Positions 18,169 through 26,581 of a DNA stretch of 64,000 nucleotides are shown here, piece by piece (position 1 is the first letter of the stretch; every line of letters begins with the position of its first letter). The stretch spans positions 609,818-673,817 of the forward strand of contig NZ_LT717700.1 of assembly GCF_900157385.1 (NCBI RefSeq). Direction: 5' to 3'. The translations under genes and the position numbers were made by a program. This stretch comes from Mycobacterium terramassiliense. Lineage in GTDB: Bacteria; Actinomycetota; Actinomycetes; Mycobacteriales; Mycobacteriaceae. The notes under the pieces were generated by a model, which searched no databases, was not told the DNA's origin, and saw nothing but the letters and a program-made list of their open reading frames with translations.

Positions 18169-19269
18169 TTAACTCGCGCCCGCCGCGATCGCCTCGTCCA
18201 CCTCGAGGGCCCGGTCGGCCATCTCGGCGTGCGCCTTGTCCAGCGCCTCGGCCTGGTCCTCGTCGGCCTTCATCAGCGCCTCGATGTCGAAGCCGGCCAT
18301 GTCGTGGACGCCCATGTCGCGGAAGGCCTTCTGCACCTTGTCGCCCCACAGCCCGATGTCCTTGACGATGGGCACGATGCGGCTGAACAGGTGCGAGCGG
18401 AACTGGATCATCAGCGGCGACGTGTCGACCCACTCGGCACACGCTTTCACATCGAGGCCGAGGGTCTCGAAAACCTCCTCGGCGCGGAACCGGTCGCGCA
18501 TCAGGTAGCAGGCGTCCACGACGAACTCTTCACGCTCGTCCCGTTCGGCTTCGGTCAGCGCGGAGTAGTAGTCCTTCAACGAGATTCGGCCGAAGGCCAC
18601 GTGCCGGGCCTCGTCCTGCATGACGTAGGCCAGCAGTTGCTTGGCCAGTGAGTCGGGTGCCGCCAGGTCACGCAGCACCCCGAAGGCGGCGAGTGCCAGG
18701 CCTTCGATGAGCACCTGCATGCCGAGATAGGGCATGTCCCAGCGCGAGTCGCGCAAGGTGTCGTCCAGCAGCGCGGTCAGGTGGGTGTTGATCGGGTAGA
18801 CCAGGCCGACCTTCTCCTGCAGGAACCGCGAGAAGGCCTCGACGTGGCGGGCCTCGTCCATGGTCTGGGTGGCCGCGTAGAACTTCGCATCCAGGTCCGG
18901 GACCACCTCGACGATCTTCGCGGCGCATACCATCGCCCCCTGCTCGCCGTGCAGGAACTGCGAGAACTGCCAGGCCTGGGAATGCAGGCGCATCTCGGCG
19001 CGGCGTGCGTCGTCGGCCGCTTCCCACATCGGGCTGCCGAACAGCGGATGGAACTCGTCGGGCAGGCCGACCGGGTTCGTCGGGTCGACGTCTTGCGCCC
19101 AGTCGATGCGCGACTGAGCATCCCACTGCTTGTCCTTTCCCTTTTGATACAGGGAAAGGAGGCGGGCGCGGCTGTCGTCGTACTCCCAGGTGAAGCGCGC
19201 GTCGCCGGCGCTGGGAACCTCCCACGAGTACGGCGCGGGCACCTCCGTGTATTTGTCCCTCGTGGTCAT
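18169..19269 (-). CDS. Ferritin-like diiron oxygenase (AurF-type N-oxygenase candidate)
   Basis: A 366-residue soluble protein with a four-helix diiron site. The ligands are evident: Glu109, Glu139-x-x-His142 (DEARH), Glu189, and Glu220-x-x-His223 (a second DEARH). The double ExxH layout is shared by AurF-like amine N-oxygenases, R2-like oxidases and related ferritin-like oxygenases; no radical tyrosine or membrane segment is evident. The ATG at 19269 is preceded by AGAAAGG with a 9-nt gap and is preferred to GTG 19290. Nested palindromes lie upstream, suggesting repressor control. The substrate is unknown; the neighbouring mutase-like gene favours an aromatic or aliphatic amine. Confidence 0.8.
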   Translation of the reverse strand: MTTRDKYTEVPAPYSWEVPSAGDARFTWEYDDSRARLLSLYQKGKDKQWDAQSRIDWAQDVDPTNPVGLPDEFHPLFGSPMWEAADDARRAEMRLHSQAWQFSQFLHGEQGAMVCAAKIVEVVPDLDAKFYAATQTMDEARHVEAFSRFLQEKVGLVYPINTHLTALLDDTLRDSRWDMPYLGMQVLIEGLALAAFGVLRDLAAPDSLAKQLLAYVMQDEARHVAFGRISLKDYYSALTEAERDEREEFVVDACYLMRDRFRAEEVFETLGLDVKACAEWVDTSPLMIQFRSHLFSRIVPIVKDIGLWGDKVQKAFRDMGVHDMAGFDIEALMKADEDQAEALDKAHAEMADRALEVDEAIAAGAS

Positions 19270-19293
19270 GAACGGCCGCCTTTCTGCCACGTG

Positions 19294-19314
19294 TGACCAG
19301 TGGTCATATGACCA
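19294..19314. promoter_or_regulatory. Two overlapping palindromes upstream of the diiron oxygenase
   Basis: TGACCAGTGGTCA (19294-19306) is a palindrome around one base, and TGGTCATATGACCA (19301-19314) is a perfect 14-bp palindrome sharing its TGGTCA arm. A further TGACCAGTATCAC half-site overlaps the right arm. The cluster lies 25 bp upstream of the ATG at 19269 and is a probable repressor-binding region. Confidence 0.6.
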
Positions 19315-19785
19315 GTATCACAGTGCACCCGAGTGCGGCGGCGCGTCAACCCCGAACCGACGAAGGCTCGGCGAGGACCGTGCTCGTCGGCCAACGCGAC
19401 ACGTAAATCTTTGCGAAGACGCGCCGCGTTCGCCCTCAACGGCTTCAGTTTCGAGGAAAGTCCGTCGCCATAACGATGCACCCCAGACCGGGGCCGTGCT
19501 CGCGTGCGCCCGTGGTGCCGCACCAAGGGGTAGCGTTGGTGTCGCTGAGTCCCTCAGCCGGTCGGGAAGCGAATGTGGCCGTACTCCGGTGAATTTGATG
19601 AGCGTCTGCTCGTGCGACGGATTCCCATGAGTCCGCAGAAGGAACCACAGAACTCCTTAAGCATGCGCGGCTGAAGCCCGCAGTGACTGGTCGCTGGCCA
19701 GTGGCTCGCCGCAGCGCTGCGGCGGTTCTGAGTCGCTCGTAGCCGACCGCTGCGAACCGGACATCAGCCCGACAGAGAGGACACG
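19315..19785. other. Divergent intergenic region upstream of desA3-like gene
   Basis: About 470 bp with no convincing gene. A 33-codon frame at 19573-19674 (MWPYSGEFDERLL…) has mixed codon use and is not called. A perfect 14-bp palindrome CCGCAGCGCTGCGG lies at 19709-19722. The rest may be a long 5' leader of the desaturase; I looked for known riboswitch cores (cobalamin, SAM-IV) and did not find one that fits. Confidence 0.4.
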
Positions 19786-21081
19786 ATGGCGATCACCGAC
19801 ATACCGGCCTTCGCTCACCTGACCGACGCCGACATCGCGAATCTCGCCGTCGAGCTGGATGCGATCCGGGTGGACGTCGAGGATTCCCGCGGTGAGCGCG
19901 ACTCGCGCTACATCCGTCGCACCATCGCCGCGCAACGTGCCGTCGAGGTCGTGGGCCGGCTGATGCTGGCCGGCAGCTCGAAACGCTCCGCGTGGTGGGC
20001 GGGAACGCTGACCCTGGGCCTGGCCAAGATCATCGAGAACATGGAGATCGGCCACAACGTCATGCACGGCCAGTGGAACTGGATGAACGACCCCGAGATC
20101 CATTCCACTACCTGGGAATGGGACATGAGCGGGGCATCAAAGCACTGGATTTCTTCCCACAACTTTCAGCACCACAAGTACACCAACATCCTCGGCATGG
20201 ATGACGATGTGGGCTACTTCATCCTGCGGGTCACACGTGACCAGCCCTGGCAGCGCTTCAACATCGGCAACCTACTGTTCAACGCCATCCTCGCGCTCGG
20301 GTTCGAGTGGGGAATCGGCTTGCAGACCGTCGATTTCGAGAAGCTCTTGAAGGCCGGCCCGGAGCGCGACCTCACCCTTGCGCGGACACGCGAGTTCTCG
20401 GTCAAGGCCGGTAGGCAGGTGCTCAAGGACTATGTCGCGTTCCCGGCGCTCACGTCGCTGTCGCCGGCGGCGACCTACAAATCGACCCTGAAGGCCAACG
20501 TGGTCGCCAACGTGATCCGCAACATCTGGGCCAACGCGGTGATCTTCTGCGGGCACTTCCCCGACGGCGCAGAGAAATTCACGAACACCGACATGATCGG
20601 CGAATCAAAGGGCGAGTGGTACCTGCGCCAAATGCTGGGCAGCGCGAACTTCGAGGCCGGCCCGGCGATGCGGTTCCTGAGCGGTAACCTGTGCCTCCAG
20701 ATCGAGCACCACCTGTACCCCGATCTGCCCAGCAACCGGTTGCACGAGATCTCCGTGCGCGTGCGGGCGCTCTGCGACAAGTACGACCTGCCCTACACCA
20801 CGGGTTCGTTCCTGGTGCAGTACGGCAAGACGTGGCGCACCATCGCAAAACTGTCGCTGCCGGACCGCTACCTGCGGGACACCGCCGACGACGCTCCGGA
20901 GACCCGCAGCGAGCGGATGTTCACCGAACTGGGGCCCGATTTCGCCGGGACGGACCCAACGACAGGCCGCCGCCGCGGGCTCAAGGCGGCGATCGCGGCG
21001 TCGCGACGCGTGCGTCGGCGTACTTCCCGACGGACACGCCCAATAAAACCGGCCCTGCCAGAACCCCGGATGGCCGATTAG
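19786..21081 (+). CDS. desA3: Membrane fatty-acid/acyl-CoA desaturase, DesA3-like
   Basis: A 431-residue integral membrane desaturase closely similar to M. tuberculosis DesA3 (Rv3229c), the stearoyl-CoA delta-9 desaturase that makes oleate with an NADPH oxidoreductase partner. The three histidine boxes are present: HNVMH (about 88-92), HNFQHH (about 125-130), and QIEHH. Hydrophobic helices lie between them. The C-terminal tail is strongly basic. The ATG follows GAGAGGACACG. In M. tuberculosis desA3 sits elsewhere, beside its reductase; no reductase is adjacent here, so this copy may be an extra one within the accessory block. Confidence 0.88.
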   Translation: MAITDIPAFAHLTDADIANLAVELDAIRVDVEDSRGERDSRYIRRTIAAQRAVEVVGRLMLAGSSKRSAWWAGTLTLGLAKIIENMEIGHNVMHGQWNWMNDPEIHSTTWEWDMSGASKHWISSHNFQHHKYTNILGMDDDVGYFILRVTRDQPWQRFNIGNLLFNAILALGFEWGIGLQTVDFEKLLKAGPERDLTLARTREFSVKAGRQVLKDYVAFPALTSLSPAATYKSTLKANVVANVIRNIWANAVIFCGHFPDGAEKFTNTDMIGESKGEWYLRQMLGSANFEAGPAMRFLSGNLCLQIEHHLYPDLPSNRLHEISVRVRALCDKYDLPYTTGSFLVQYGKTWRTIAKLSLPDRYLRDTADDAPETRSERMFTELGPDFAGTDPTTGRRRGLKAAIAASRRVRRRTSRRTRPIKPALPEPRMAD

Positions 21082-21194
21082 AGGCGAATCGTTTCAGTCG
21101 GCGCGTTGTTGCGGCGGGACCGAGACCAAGCCTCACACCAGAACATCCCCGACCGTGTGGCCAAGGGACACGGAAGTGGTTGGAGTACGTACAT

Positions 21195-21290
21195 AGGCCC
21201 CACCGTCGGGCATCAACCAATAGTGATGGTGACGGCCGTGGTCGTGTTCGTCCCCGTCGGCGGGCTCTCGACACTTGCCGCATCGGTGGC
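21195..21290 (-). pseudogene. Decayed fragment of the groEL1 3' end
   Basis: This stretch aligns with the end of groEL1 and the bases just after its stop (28627-28730). Shared blocks include AGGCCC(C)AC-GTCGGGCATC, then GATGGTGACGGCCGTGG, TCGTGTTCGTCC and CGTCGGCGGG. On the minus strand one frame reads PADGDEHDHGRHHH, against [19 protein letters not shown] in GroEL1. It has no start, keeps only about 30 codons, and the stop is degraded. It lies in the 337-bp gap between the desaturase and the UPF0126 gene, which otherwise shows nothing. Confidence 0.7.
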
Positions 21291-21418
21291 GCTCGATGTA
21301 ATCGCCGGCTCGGCATATGTGCTAAGCCGTCGAAGACCGCCGCCGGCGGTCATGTCGGCCTCCGGATGCCGAGGCCCCCGCAAGAAGTGGTTTGGTCGCG
21401 CGGGTATATACCTCGTCG

Positions 21419-22066
21419 GTGCCCGCCGAAACGCCGCTGCTGTTCGCGCTCGACCTCACCGGCACCTTTGTCTTCGCGCTCAACGGTGCGCTGACCGCCG
21501 TGCACGCTGAACGCCTTGACCTCGTCGGGGTCATCGCGCTCGGCATGTTCACCGGTCTGGGCGGTGGGACGATCCGCGACATTCTGCTCAATGCCTTGCC
21601 GCCGGCAACGTTCCTCGACTGGCGTTACCTGGCGCTGGCAGCCGGAGGAGGCCTGATCGCGTTCCTTCTCAGTCGTCGACTGGAGAAACTAGGCATGCCG
21701 ATCAACGTTCTCGACGCCGTCGGATTAAGTGTCTTCGCCGTGCTCGGTGCCGACAAGGCACTCGATATGGGATTCGGTGTGGTGCAGGCGATGATCGTGG
21801 GCACGATCACCGCCGTCGGCGGGGGAACAATTCGGGACGTGATGATCCGACGGATTCCCACCGTGCTCCGCAGCGAGCTTTACGCCATTCCGGCCTTGAT
21901 CGGCGCCGGCTGCGCCGCTATAGCCAACGGGCTCGGTTTTCACGGCACGCTGGCCGCGCTGGGCGCGGCGACGGCGTGCTTCGCGATCCGGATGATCGGA
22001 GTGCGCTTCGACCTCAACGCGCCGCGGCCGCCCGGCACCGCCGACGTCGGTGAGACACCCGACTAG
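21419..22066 (+). CDS. UPF0126/TRIC-family membrane channel protein
   Basis: A 215-residue membrane protein made of two UPF0126 repeats: LDLTGTFVFALNGALTA…GGGTIRDILL (about 10-55) and LDAVGLSVFAVLGADKAL…GGGTIRDVMI (about 95-140), seven hydrophobic helices in all. The family is related to trimeric intracellular cation channels; E. coli YicG has been linked to glycine transport. Start is ambiguous: GTG 21419 fits the family N-terminus, while TTG 21392 would add nine residues. A GGTATATACC palindrome lies at 21403-21412, just before the chosen start. Confidence 0.82.
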   Translation: MPAETPLLFALDLTGTFVFALNGALTAVHAERLDLVGVIALGMFTGLGGGTIRDILLNALPPATFLDWRYLALAAGGGLIAFLLSRRLEKLGMPINVLDAVGLSVFAVLGADKALDMGFGVVQAMIVGTITAVGGGTIRDVMIRRIPTVLRSELYAIPALIGAGCAAIANGLGFHGTLAALGAATACFAIRMIGVRFDLNAPRPPGTADVGETPD

Positions 22067-22127
22067 AACCTGGGCGGTTCGCCTACCTTCGAGGCGACGA
22101 GGGAATGTGGCTCCTAGACCGAGATTT

Positions 22128-22700
22128 TCAGCGCTGCGGCGGCAAAACGGTGAGCACTCGCGCCACGTGGACGCCGAATTCGGCCATGTAGTTGCGGAGG
22201 AACCGCGCGGTGTTCTCGTCGAGCACCTCGCCGTCCTCGGTGAAAACGTCCGGGTGATATTGGATGTAGGCCTCTGGTGAGTTCATTTGCGGGGAGTTGC
22301 AGAAGCCAAGCACGCTGCGCAAGCTCTGCTGGGCGACCGCGGTACCGATCTTGCCGGGAGACGCCCCGATCACCGCCGACGGCTTGTGCGTAAACGAGTT
22401 GTCTCCCCACGGCCGGCTCGCCCAGTCGATGGCATTCTTCAGAGCGCCGGGGATCGAGCGGTTGTACTCGGGCGTAACGAACAACACCGCGTCCACCGCG
22501 GCGATGGCGTCTTTCAGGGCCCGGCCTTCGGGAGGGTAGTCGGCGTCGTAGTCGTGGTTGTACAGCGGAAGGTCCTTGATAGGGACCTCGGCGAACTCCA
22601 ACTCCGGGGGCGCCAGGCGGATCAGCGCCTTGGACAATATGCGATTGATCGACTTCTGCGACAGGCTGCCGACGATGTAGCCGACCCTATACGTAGTCAC
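22128..22700 (-). CDS. NADPH-dependent FMN reductase family protein
   Basis: A 190-residue flavodoxin-like reductase (NADPH_dep_FMN_red/chromate reductase group). The phosphate loop is GSLSQKSINR (about 11-20), and the FMN ring loop is PEYNRSIPGALKNAIDW (about 77-93). Such enzymes reduce quinones, azo dyes or chromate with NAD(P)H, protecting from oxidative stress; the natural substrate is unknown. Start is GTG 22700. It is divergent from the lipocalin-like gene, with an inverted repeat between them. Confidence 0.85.
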   Translation of the reverse strand: MTTYRVGYIVGSLSQKSINRILSKALIRLAPPELEFAEVPIKDLPLYNHDYDADYPPEGRALKDAIAAVDAVLFVTPEYNRSIPGALKNAIDWASRPWGDNSFTHKPSAVIGASPGKIGTAVAQQSLRSVLGFCNSPQMNSPEAYIQYHPDVFTEDGEVLDENTARFLRNYMAEFGVHVARVLTVLPPQR

Positions 22701-22725
22701 GATTCCTCCTCAGAGCGTCAGCACA

Positions 22726-22745
22726 TTCCTGCAATATGTCAGGAA
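22726..22745. promoter_or_regulatory. Inverted repeat in the promoter of the FMN reductase
   Basis: TTCCTG-CAATATGT-CAGGAA has 6-bp perfect arms around an AT-rich 8-nt spacer, 26 bp upstream of the reductase start. This is operator-like; no regulator gene is adjacent. Confidence 0.35.
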
Positions 22746-22901
22746 ATCTTGCGCCTTCGAGGTTGACGATGCGCGACGATCCTGACGATAATTGGCCCAG
22801 CCCGGCCGACCCTTACAGGCCGTTTTCGACCGTCGCTTGGGACTGTGGTCGTGATATTTGTCGACCGGCCAATCACCCGATGACCCAGGCCGTGGGAGGC
22901 A

Positions 22902-23360
22902 GTGGTGCCGGAAGCATTGCGGGACAGGCTGATCGGTGCCTGGAAGTTGGTGTCGTACCTCGAATTCCCGGTGGACGGGTCGGACCCGTTCGAGCCGCTG
23001 GGCCATCAACCGCGCGGCATCATCATGTACACCCCGGACGGGTATATGTCCGCGCAGCTCTCCAAGATCGACCGTCCCCACTTCGCCTCTGGAGATTGGT
23101 TCGCCGGCACCCGTGAGGAATACGCGTCGGAGGCGTCGTCTTACATCGCCTACTCCGGACCTTTCCATGTAGACGAAGACAAGCAGACGCTCACCCACTC
23201 GATGTTCGTATCGCTGTTCCCCGACTGGACCGGCCAGACACAGCCGCGGCGGGTCGAGCTGGATGGCGACACTCTGAAGCTAGGGACTGCCTCACCCATC
23301 CAATCGAGCGGCAGAACCGTCAATTCCGTACTCACCTGGCGACGCGCCGAACCGAGTTGA
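22902..23360 (+). CDS. Lipocalin-like domain protein
   Basis: A 152-residue protein with the bacterial lipocalin-like (Lipocalin_5) pattern: LIGAWKLVSYLEFP (about 10-24), GIIMYTPDGYMSAQL (about 39-53) and repeated beta strands ending in LTWRR. Family members sit in natural-product and hydrocarbon gene sets and may bind or isomerise small hydrophobic compounds. Start is GTG 22902 or GTG 22905; GGAGG is only 2 or 5 nt upstream, which favours the second. The SDR gene follows 67 bp later on the same strand and may be co-transcribed. Confidence 0.75.
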   Translation: MVPEALRDRLIGAWKLVSYLEFPVDGSDPFEPLGHQPRGIIMYTPDGYMSAQLSKIDRPHFASGDWFAGTREEYASEASSYIAYSGPFHVDEDKQTLTHSMFVSLFPDWTGQTQPRRVELDGDTLKLGTASPIQSSGRTVNSVLTWRRAEPS

Positions 23361-23427
23361 ACTGCACGACGACCATGGGGATTGGGCGGCACGGGAACCC
23401 GCATGGGCGACTAGAGGGGAAGCGGCT

Positions 23428-24195
23428 ATGAACGGCGGACGACGGGTCGTAGTGACGGCCGCGGCCGCCGGAATCGGGCTCGCGGTCGCGAAGACCTTCG
23501 CGGCTAACGGGGACCGAGTGCACATCTGTGATGTCGACGAGCAGGCCCTCACGCGCTTTAGCCATGAAAATTCGGCGATCACCGCAACAGTCTGTGACGT
23601 GTCCGATCGCTCCGCAGTCGAGGCTTTCGTCAGCTCCGCTGTCGATGTGCTGGGTGGTATCGACGTGCTGATCAACAACGCCGGTATCTCGGGACCGACC
23701 TCGTCGGTGGAGGATATGGATCCCGAGCAGTGGGATGCAGTGCTCGCGGTCAACCTGACCGGCACCTTCAACGTCACGAGGTTGTCCATCCCGTTCCTGA
23801 GGAGGTCTGACGCCGGCGTCGTCATCATCATGTCCTCCGTCGGCGGCAGGTTCGGCTATCCCCAGCGCAGTCCCTACGCTGTCACCAAAAGGGGATTGAT
23901 CGCTCTCACAGAGACGCTGGCCATCGAACTGGGAGGCCACGGGATACGCGTGAACGCCATCGCCCCGGGCGCGGTGGCGGGCGACCGCATCCAGCGCGTG
24001 CTCAAAAGCCGCGCCCAGTCCACCGGACAGAGTCTGGAAGAGGTGACCGCGGACGCCATGAGCATCCAATCCATCAAACGCTTCGTCGACCCCGACGACA
24101 TTGCTGCCCTGGCGGTCTTCCTCGCCTCCGACAGCGCAAGATCCATTACCGGACAGACCATCCCCATCGACAACGGCTCCACGGCCGCCGAATGA
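23428..24195 (+). CDS. Short-chain dehydrogenase/reductase
   Basis: A 255-residue classical SDR. The cofactor motif is TAAAAGIG (about 10-17, Ala in place of the first Gly), with Asp37 after the second strand suggesting NAD; the structural NNAG is at about 87-90. The catalytic set is Ser (IMSSVGG), Tyr and Lys (YAVTK). A C-terminal GQTIPIDNG is typical of the FabG-like group. Substrate unknown. The ATG has GAGGGGAAG upstream. Confidence 0.88.
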   Translation: MNGGRRVVVTAAAAGIGLAVAKTFAANGDRVHICDVDEQALTRFSHENSAITATVCDVSDRSAVEAFVSSAVDVLGGIDVLINNAGISGPTSSVEDMDPEQWDAVLAVNLTGTFNVTRLSIPFLRRSDAGVVIIMSSVGGRFGYPQRSPYAVTKRGLIALTETLAIELGGHGIRVNAIAPGAVAGDRIQRVLKSRAQSTGQSLEEVTADAMSIQSIKRFVDPDDIAALAVFLASDSARSITGQTIPIDNGSTAAE

Positions 24196-24334
24196 TACGG
24201 CCGCTTGAGCGACATCGTTTCAGCTCACGGCGATCCGCATCGAGCACCGCATTCCCTGGCATGGCCTCATGCCGCGCCCGACGTTCCGTGGTCACGCTGC
24301 GAGCAATGATGCGCCAGAGCCCGTTGGCGCAATG

Positions 24335-24679
24335 TCAACGCAGCAGCTGTTGCCAGTCGGCGGGGACACGCCCGGCTGGTCCCGGCGTCGGCTGGTCCAG
24401 CGGGTGATGTTCTGGGGGCGCAAGTCGCGGGCCGTCATAGAACTGTTGGTCCCGGTAGTCGTAAAACCAGTCTTCGCCCGGCTCATAGCTGGCGATCACG
24501 GGATGCCCGGTCGTGTTGGCGTGGGCGCTGGCGTGCTGGCCCGGCGAGTTGTCACAGCAGCCGACATGGCCGCACTCGGCGCAGCGGCGCAGATGAAACC
24601 ACCAGCCGAGTTGGTGGTCGCACTCCACGCACCCCGGGCCGCTGGGCGAGACGGTGGTGTCGATGCCTACGTCGCTCAC
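24335..24679 (-). CDS. UBP-type zinc-finger domain protein
   Basis: A 114-residue protein that is almost entirely a ZnF-UBP domain: CVECDHQLGWWFHLRRCAECGHVGCC, then H-A-S-A-H and TGHP provide the zinc-binding cysteines and histidines. In eukaryotes this fold binds ubiquitin's C-terminus; in actinobacteria the role is unknown, and it often sits beside the cNMP-binding/thioredoxin-reductase-like flavoprotein, as here (divergent, 87 bp). GTG 24679 is chosen because the family usually begins about there; the frame stays open to TTG 24715. Confidence 0.8.
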   Translation of the reverse strand: MSDVGIDTTVSPSGPGCVECDHQLGWWFHLRRCAECGHVGCCDNSPGQHASAHANTTGHPVIASYEPGEDWFYDYRDQQFYDGPRLAPPEHHPLDQPTPGPAGRVPADWQQLLR

Positions 24680-24755
24680 CCACCCATCGAACGCCGAGTC
24701 GTGCCGCGGGCGCAATATGCTCGGGCAATCGCCGTAGCGGAAACTCCGCCGTGCC

Positions 24756-24761
24756 TACAGT
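24756..24761 (+). promoter_or_regulatory. -10 box of a leaderless promoter
   Basis: TACAGT ends 5 nt before the ATG at 24767, consistent with a leaderless transcript of the flavoprotein gene. Confidence 0.45.
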
Positions 24762-24766
24762 GAGAC

Positions 24767-26464
24767 ATGTCTTCCGATGACATCGAGGCGGACCGACCGC
24801 CGCCTGAAACGCCGGACAGCCATGAGGCTTTCCCGTGTCTGAGTGCGGACCAATTGGACGTGCTTCAGTCGTGGGGCCAGCGCCGACCCATCGCGGTCGG
24901 AGACGTTCTCTACCATCCCGGACAGCGTGTCGGCGAGGTCCTGGTGGTGCTGAGCGGACGGGTCGGCATCGTAGAGAGTGATCCCGACGACGACCGAACG
25001 ATCCAGGTTCATGGACAAGGCGGGATCCTCGGCGAGTTGGGCATGCTGGAGGGACAGCCGGCCATCTTCGGTGCACGGGCGGTGCAGGCCGGGGAGATAC
25101 TGGCGGTCCCTGTAGGCCGCCTCAGCGACGTCGCGTTGCAGGATTCGGTGCTCGGGGAAACGATTCTGCGGGCTTTCTTAATCCGGCGTTCGCGCCTGAT
25201 CGAGCGCGGGGCCGGAATGCGTATCATCGGCTCCGGTCACGTCCCCGATACCCGCAGGCTACTGGAGTTTTCGGCTCGAAATAGATTGCCGCACAAGTGG
25301 ATCGACCTTGAGAAGGATTCACGCGTCGATGCCTTCCTGCGAAGAATGAACGTGGACCCGCAAGAAACCCCGGTGGTTATTCTCGGACGCGGCAAGCTGC
25401 TGCGGAACCCCTCCAATTCCGCGGTCGCCGCTGAGCTCGGCATGTTCGCATCGCCCGGGCCCGCCGCGGTCTGTGACCTGCTCGTCGTCGGTGCGGGGCC
25501 CGCCGGGCTCGCCGCCAGCGTTTACGGCGCCTCGGACGGTCTGAGCGTCACCGCCGTCGATGCCGTCGCCGTCGGCGGTCAGGCCAGCACCACCTCACGG
25601 ATTGAGAACTATCTCGGCTTTCCCGCGGGCATTTCCGGGGCAGAGCTGACCGAACGCGCCTTCGTCCAGGCGACCAGGTTCGGCGCGCAACTGCTGGTGC
25701 CGGCCACCGTGACCGCGCTGGCGTTCCATGACGGTTATTTCCGGGCGGATCTGGGCGGCGACCACGTCGTGCACGCCCGCACGGTCGTCGTCGCGTCGGG
25801 TGCACGCTATCGGCGCTTGGACGTGCCGGGTTTGGACCGGTTCGAGACCGCCAACGTGTATTACGAGGCTACGGTCAACGAGCGGCAGGCCTGCGGCGTC
25901 GAACCGGTGGCAGTCATCGGCGGGGGTAATTCGGCCGGACAGGCGGCTGTGTTTCTGGCCGATACCGCCCGGCGCGTCTACCTCCTGGTGCGCGACAGCG
26001 ACCTGGGCGCCAAGATGTCGCGATATCTCGCCGACCAGATCTCCCGCGACCACCGCATCACGGTGATGACACACACCGAGGTGCGCGAGCTGCGCGGCGA
26101 CGACGTTTTGACCTCAATCGTGGTGGAAGACAACGAAAATGGATCGCGCACCGAACTGGCGGTCCGGACATTGTTTGTCTTCATCGGCGCGCAGCCGCAG
26201 TCGGCGTGGCTTGCCGGTGAGGTGGCGCTCGACACGCACGGGTTCGTATTAACCGGCTCAGATCTCGACAGCGGAGAGGATCGGATGGACCGGGCGCGGC
26301 ATCCGTCGATTCTGCAAACAAGTCAGCCGGGGATATTCGCGGCAGGAGACGTTCGCCGGGGGGCGACCCGACGTGTGGCCGCGGCGATGGGCGAGGGAGC
26401 CATCGCGGTGGCATCGGTCAACCAATACCTCGCGGATGTTGGGCACGCGGTCCGACACCCGTGA
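24767..26464 (+). CDS. cNMP-binding domain / thioredoxin-reductase-like flavoprotein fusion
   Basis: A 565-residue three-part protein. Residues about 25-140 form a cyclic-nucleotide-binding (Crp-type) beta barrel; about 150-225 look like a thioredoxin/glutaredoxin fold without cysteines (DTRR where CxxC would be, then ETPVVI with the cis-Pro); about 236-560 are a thioredoxin-reductase-like flavoprotein with FAD motif GAGPAG (242-247), NADP motif GGGNSAG (385-391) and a final GIFAAGDVR. The CxxC of true thioredoxin reductases is YEAT (366-369), so electrons must leave by another route. Ligand control through the barrel is likely. It is divergent from the ZnF-UBP gene. Confidence 0.87.
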   Translation: MSSDDIEADRPPPETPDSHEAFPCLSADQLDVLQSWGQRRPIAVGDVLYHPGQRVGEVLVVLSGRVGIVESDPDDDRTIQVHGQGGILGELGMLEGQPAIFGARAVQAGEILAVPVGRLSDVALQDSVLGETILRAFLIRRSRLIERGAGMRIIGSGHVPDTRRLLEFSARNRLPHKWIDLEKDSRVDAFLRRMNVDPQETPVVILGRGKLLRNPSNSAVAAELGMFASPGPAAVCDLLVVGAGPAGLAASVYGASDGLSVTAVDAVAVGGQASTTSRIENYLGFPAGISGAELTERAFVQATRFGAQLLVPATVTALAFHDGYFRADLGGDHVVHARTVVVASGARYRRLDVPGLDRFETANVYYEATVNERQACGVEPVAVIGGGNSAGQAAVFLADTARRVYLLVRDSDLGAKMSRYLADQISRDHRITVMTHTEVRELRGDDVLTSIVVEDNENGSRTELAVRTLFVFIGAQPQSAWLAGEVALDTHGFVLTGSDLDSGEDRMDRARHPSILQTSQPGIFAAGDVRRGATRRVAAAMGEGAIAVASVNQYLADVGHAVRHP

Positions 26465-26581
26465 CTAACCGGGCGGCGTGGGCACCAGTGCAGCGATTGC
26501 CTCGGATCGGTGCGCGGGTAGCCGGAGGTAACGGCTCCACCGTCGGCGTGCCCGGGAGGCACCGAGAGATCGAAGGGAAAA

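Noticed and set aside
19573..19674. A 33-codon frame (MWPYSGEFDERLL…) upstream of the desaturase, possible leader peptide
   Set aside because: Codon use is mixed (about 60% GC3), the ribosome site is weak, and there is no attenuator structure after it.
19500..19785. Riboswitch upstream of the desaturase
   Set aside because: Parts such as GGTCGGGAAGC looked like a cobalamin core, but the following conserved boxes are missing and the target gene does not fit.
20695..20715. Loss of a histidine in the third His box of the desaturase (CLQIEHH where M. tuberculosis has CHQIEHH)
   Set aside because: The family box is QxxHH/HxxHH, which is intact as QIEHH; the preceding residue is not a canonical ligand.
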